DNA of 64,000 bases from positions 1-64,000 of the forward strand of contig NZ_CAVK010000124.1 in NCBI RefSeq assembly GCF_000382885.1, read 5' to 3'. A model generated the notes under the pieces. That model was not told the origin of the DNA. It did not search any database and worked only from the letters and a program-made list of their open reading frames with translations. How positions within the stretch are numbered: position 1 is the stretch's first letter; each line of letters begins with the position of its first letter. Below, in pieces: positions 62,302-64,000 of this stretch. A program made the translations under genes and the position numbers. The stretch comes from Sphingobium indicum BiD32. GTDB lineage: Bacteria > Pseudomonadota > Alphaproteobacteria > Sphingomonadales > Sphingomonadaceae.

Positions 62302-62600
62302 ATGAAAAGACCGCGACGCCCAAGGGACAGGCCGCGCCGCGCCAGCAGACGCTTCGGTTCAACAGTGCCAATCTCAAGAGCAGCTATTGTAACATGTGCA
62401 ACGCCACCAGCACGCGCGAGGAGGTGGTGCTTAATTTCGGTGTGAACCAGAATTGGGACCAGCCCAGCACTACGCCTGCTGAACTGGAAGTGGATTTACA
62501 ACACCGGATCATCCTCAGCCCGTTTGCCGCGAAACGGCTGAGCGAGGCGCTGACGCAACTCGTGCGCGACTATGAAACGCGATACGGCAAGCTTGCCTGA
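62298..62600 (+). CDS. DUF3467-like small protein with CxxC motif
   Basis: 100 residues, starting at the ATG that overlaps the giant gene's stop (ATGA), so translation is probably coupled. After a Lys/Gln-rich start it shows SSYCNMCNATSTREEVVLNF and then HRIILSPFAAKRLSEALTQL, ending in YETRYGKL. This spacing (short beta strand, FxLDFG-like strand, RIxLSPxxAKxL, YExxxG) fits DUF3467, a small cytoplasmic family of unknown function. The CxxC in the first strand is unusual for it, as far as I recall. Placement between a giant exoprotein and an HlyD-type adaptor suggests an accessory or chaperone-like role in export or regulation. This is inference. Confidence 0.75.
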   Translation: MNEKTATPKGQAAPRQQTLRFNSANLKSSYCNMCNATSTREEVVLNFGVNQNWDQPSTTPAELEVDLQHRIILSPFAAKRLSEALTQLVRDYETRYGKLA

Positions 62601-62744
62601 AGATGAGGTCGGCAGAAATGGTGATGGCGACCAGACACGCTTTTGCGTCTATTGTCGCAGCGCCCGTTCGGCTGGCCAACGGGTGGGGAGGCACCAGATG
62701 ATGAGGCGAAAGATAGTTTCGGGGGCCATGATAATTTGAGAGCC

Positions 62745-64000
62745 GTGCCCTCCACATCCGAACCGTCCGACGATGCCCGGCTCTGGGCATCGATGGCCAG
62801 CGCGCGCGATGCCGGGGCCTTTTGCCGCGCCTGGCTGGATTTGCAATGTGCGCGCACGCCTGGGGCGGTCGCCGGACTTGTCGTGCTGGAAGGGGAGGAA
62901 AACAGCTTCGCACCGGCGGCCTCCTGGCCCACGGGACCGCAGGATATCCCGCATCTGCGCAAAGTGGCTGAACAGACCCTCGCCAGCGGGCAGGCCGTTG
63001 TTGAAAACGACCCGGATCATCCCGCCCAGACCGGCATCGCCTATCCTATTGCGGCCGCCGGGCGAACCTATGGCGCGGTCGTGCTCGTCATTGCAGGTGC
63101 AACGGCTGAGCGATTGCAGCCGATATTGCGTGAACTTCATTGGGGTGTCGGCTGGATTCTGTCGATCGTATGGCAGCATCAGGCCAGTGAACAAGCCGAT
63201 AAAAATGCGGCGTCCATTGCGGCGCTGGATGTGCTGGCGGCGATCGAGGAGCATGACAGCTTCGATGAATCCGCCGTCAGCCTGTGCAACGCTCTGGCGG
63301 TCGCGCTGGAATGCACGCGGGTGAGCTTTGGTAAGGTTTACAAGGACAAAGTGTCTCTTGCCGCGATGTCCCATGGTGCATGGTTCCGCAAAAAATCCGA
63401 TACGGCGGAAGCGATTGAGGCAGCGATGGACGAGGCGCTGGATCAGGGCGTTACACTCAGCATTCCGCCCTCCGACGGCAATCGCCTCATCACGCTTCAA
63501 CAGGCCCGGCTTGCCGCGGGCGGAGGATTGATGGCGGTTGCGTCCGTGCCGGTGCTGGATCGCGGGCTGCCGGTGGGGGTCATCACGCTGGAACGGGGTG
63601 CCGAAGGGGTGGCGTTTGCCCCACGCGACCTGCTGTTCGTGCAGAGCGTGGCGAGCCTGACAGCGCAATTGCTGGCCTTCAAATTGCGTGAGGAACGCTG
63701 GTTCGGTGGCCGCGCGCGTCGGCACATGATGGATGGCGCGCGCGCATTGTTCGGTCCACGCCGTCCGCTTGCCAAGGCGCTTGGCGTTGCCGCTCTCCTG
63801 TTGCTCCTGATCCTGCTCGTGCCGCTCGCCCAGTTCCGCGTCAGCGCCGATGCCGCGCTGGAAGGACGGGTGCAACGCGCCGCGGCGGTGCCCTTTTCCG
63901 GTTTCATCGCGCAGTCCCATGCGCGTGCGGGCGATGTGGTAAAACAGGGCCAGTTGCTTGCCACGCTCGACGATCGCGATTTGCAGATAGATCATGCCCG
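62745..64000 (+). CDS. GAF domain-HlyD family membrane-fusion adaptor, 3' truncated by window
   Basis: The frame is open to the window end: 418 codons seen. The start is GTG 62745 or TTG 62736. The N-terminal cytoplasmic part holds one or two GAF-like domains (QTGIAYPIAAAGRTYGAVVL at about residues 85-110; a clearer one at about 165-310 with VASVPVLDRGLPVGVITLER and FAPRDLLFVQSVASLTAQLL). A transmembrane helix follows at about 343-362 (ALGVAALLLLLILLVPLAQF). Next comes the HlyD/biotinyl-lipoyl-like start (VPFSGFIAQSHARAGDVVKQ, GQLLATLDDRDLQIDHA). HlyD proteins bridge an inner-membrane exporter to the outer-membrane channel. A GAF sensor on the cytoplasmic side implies signal-gated export. I infer that it serves the giant protein. 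Further export genes are probably beyond 64000. Confidence 0.85.
   Translation, partial: MPSTSEPSDDARLWASMASARDAGAFCRAWLDLQCARTPGAVAGLVVLEGEENSFAPAASWPTGPQDIPHLRKVAEQTLASGQAVVENDPDHPAQTGIAYPIAAAGRTYGAVVLVIAGATAERLQPILRELHWGVGWILSIVWQHQASEQADKNAASIAALDVLAAIEEHDSFDESAVSLCNALAVALECTRVSFGKVYKDKVSLAAMSHGAWFRKKSDTAEAIEAAMDEALDQGVTLSIPPSDGNRLITLQQARLAAGGGLMAVASVPVLDRGLPVGVITLERGAEGVAFAPRDLLFVQSVASLTAQLLAFKLREERWFGGRARRHMMDGARALFGPRRPLAKALGVAALLLLLILLVPLAQFRVSADAALEGRVQRAAAVPFSGFIAQSHARAGDVVKQGQLLATLDDRDLQIDHA

Noticed and set aside
25372-62301. RTX nonapeptide repeats as the export and calcium-binding signal
   Set aside because: I searched by eye for GGxGxDxxx series and found none. The calcium sites seen are of dockerin, cadherin or EF-hand-like type.

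Overview
The window (64 kb, GC-rich) looks like a chromosomal segment of a Sphingomonadaceae-type alphaproteobacterium (Sphingobium / Novosphingobium / Sphingomonas range). The reasons are a long TonB-dependent receptor with a sphingomonad-like plug, a dense set of acyl-CoA dehydrogenases and short-chain dehydrogenases with GGGAGAG-type ribosome binding sites, and two kinds of intergenic hairpin repeat (1-65 and 18038-18153) of the sort I associate with that family. The assignment is inference from gene style. I saw no rRNA, tRNA, CRISPR or insertion sequence.

Region 1 (1-24967) is an accessory catabolic cluster of short, mostly divergent operons. They are: TonB receptor (-); phosphotransferase, acyl-CoA dehydrogenase, GMC oxidoreductase and a decayed flavoprotein (+); TetR (-) and a zinc-free MDR reductase (+); a six-gene minus operon of DUF35 OB-fold protein, thiolase, acyl-CoA dehydrogenase and 2-oxoacid dehydrogenase E1-alpha, E1-beta and E2; a LuxR-type regulator (-); acyl-CoA dehydrogenase plus Rieske ferredoxin (+); ThuA-like protein plus SDR (-); acyl-CoA ligase plus SnoaL (+); two SDRs (-); and SnoaL plus SDR (+). 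Together they read as uptake, CoA activation, dehydrogenation and stepwise shortening of an unidentified hydrophobic carboxylic acid. The phosphotransferase/acyl-CoA dehydrogenase pair resembles the LvaA/LvaC and ACAD10/ACAD11 route for 4-hydroxyacyl-CoAs. The thiolase/DUF35 pair resembles steroid side-chain aldolases (Ltp2 with ChsH2-DUF35). Five promoter regions of this cluster carry a 20-bp lux-box-like palindrome (core CTR-N10-YAG). Each lies about 51-63 bp upstream of a start codon, so the resident LuxR solo probably runs a local regulon. There is no luxI in the window.

Region 2 (24968-25371) is a 404-bp gap ahead of the giant gene, with a weak promoter candidate and a small inverted repeat but no lux-like box.

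Region 3 (25372-64000) is a different system. One open reading frame of 36.9 kb encodes a single protein of 12,309 residues (about 1.2-1.3 MDa). It begins with a LEPR-XLL type N-terminus instead of a signal peptide. It then carries 12 bipartite beta repeats interleaved with three LamG domains and one L-type-lectin-like domain, 17 CARDB-like domains, a large unique region, two beta-propellers, about 15 Ig/cadherin-like domains, an RHS-like segment, an alpha/beta-hydrolase with a GHSRG elbow, a metzincin-like HEMGHELGLSE module, a PKD-like domain and a terminal cohesin-like plus dockerin-like pair. I saw only two cysteines in it, both near the C-terminus. A 100-residue DUF3467-like protein with a CxxC motif overlaps its stop codon. 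A GAF-HlyD fusion follows and is cut by the window end. I read this as a giant exoprotein with a dedicated type I-like export apparatus that continues beyond the window.
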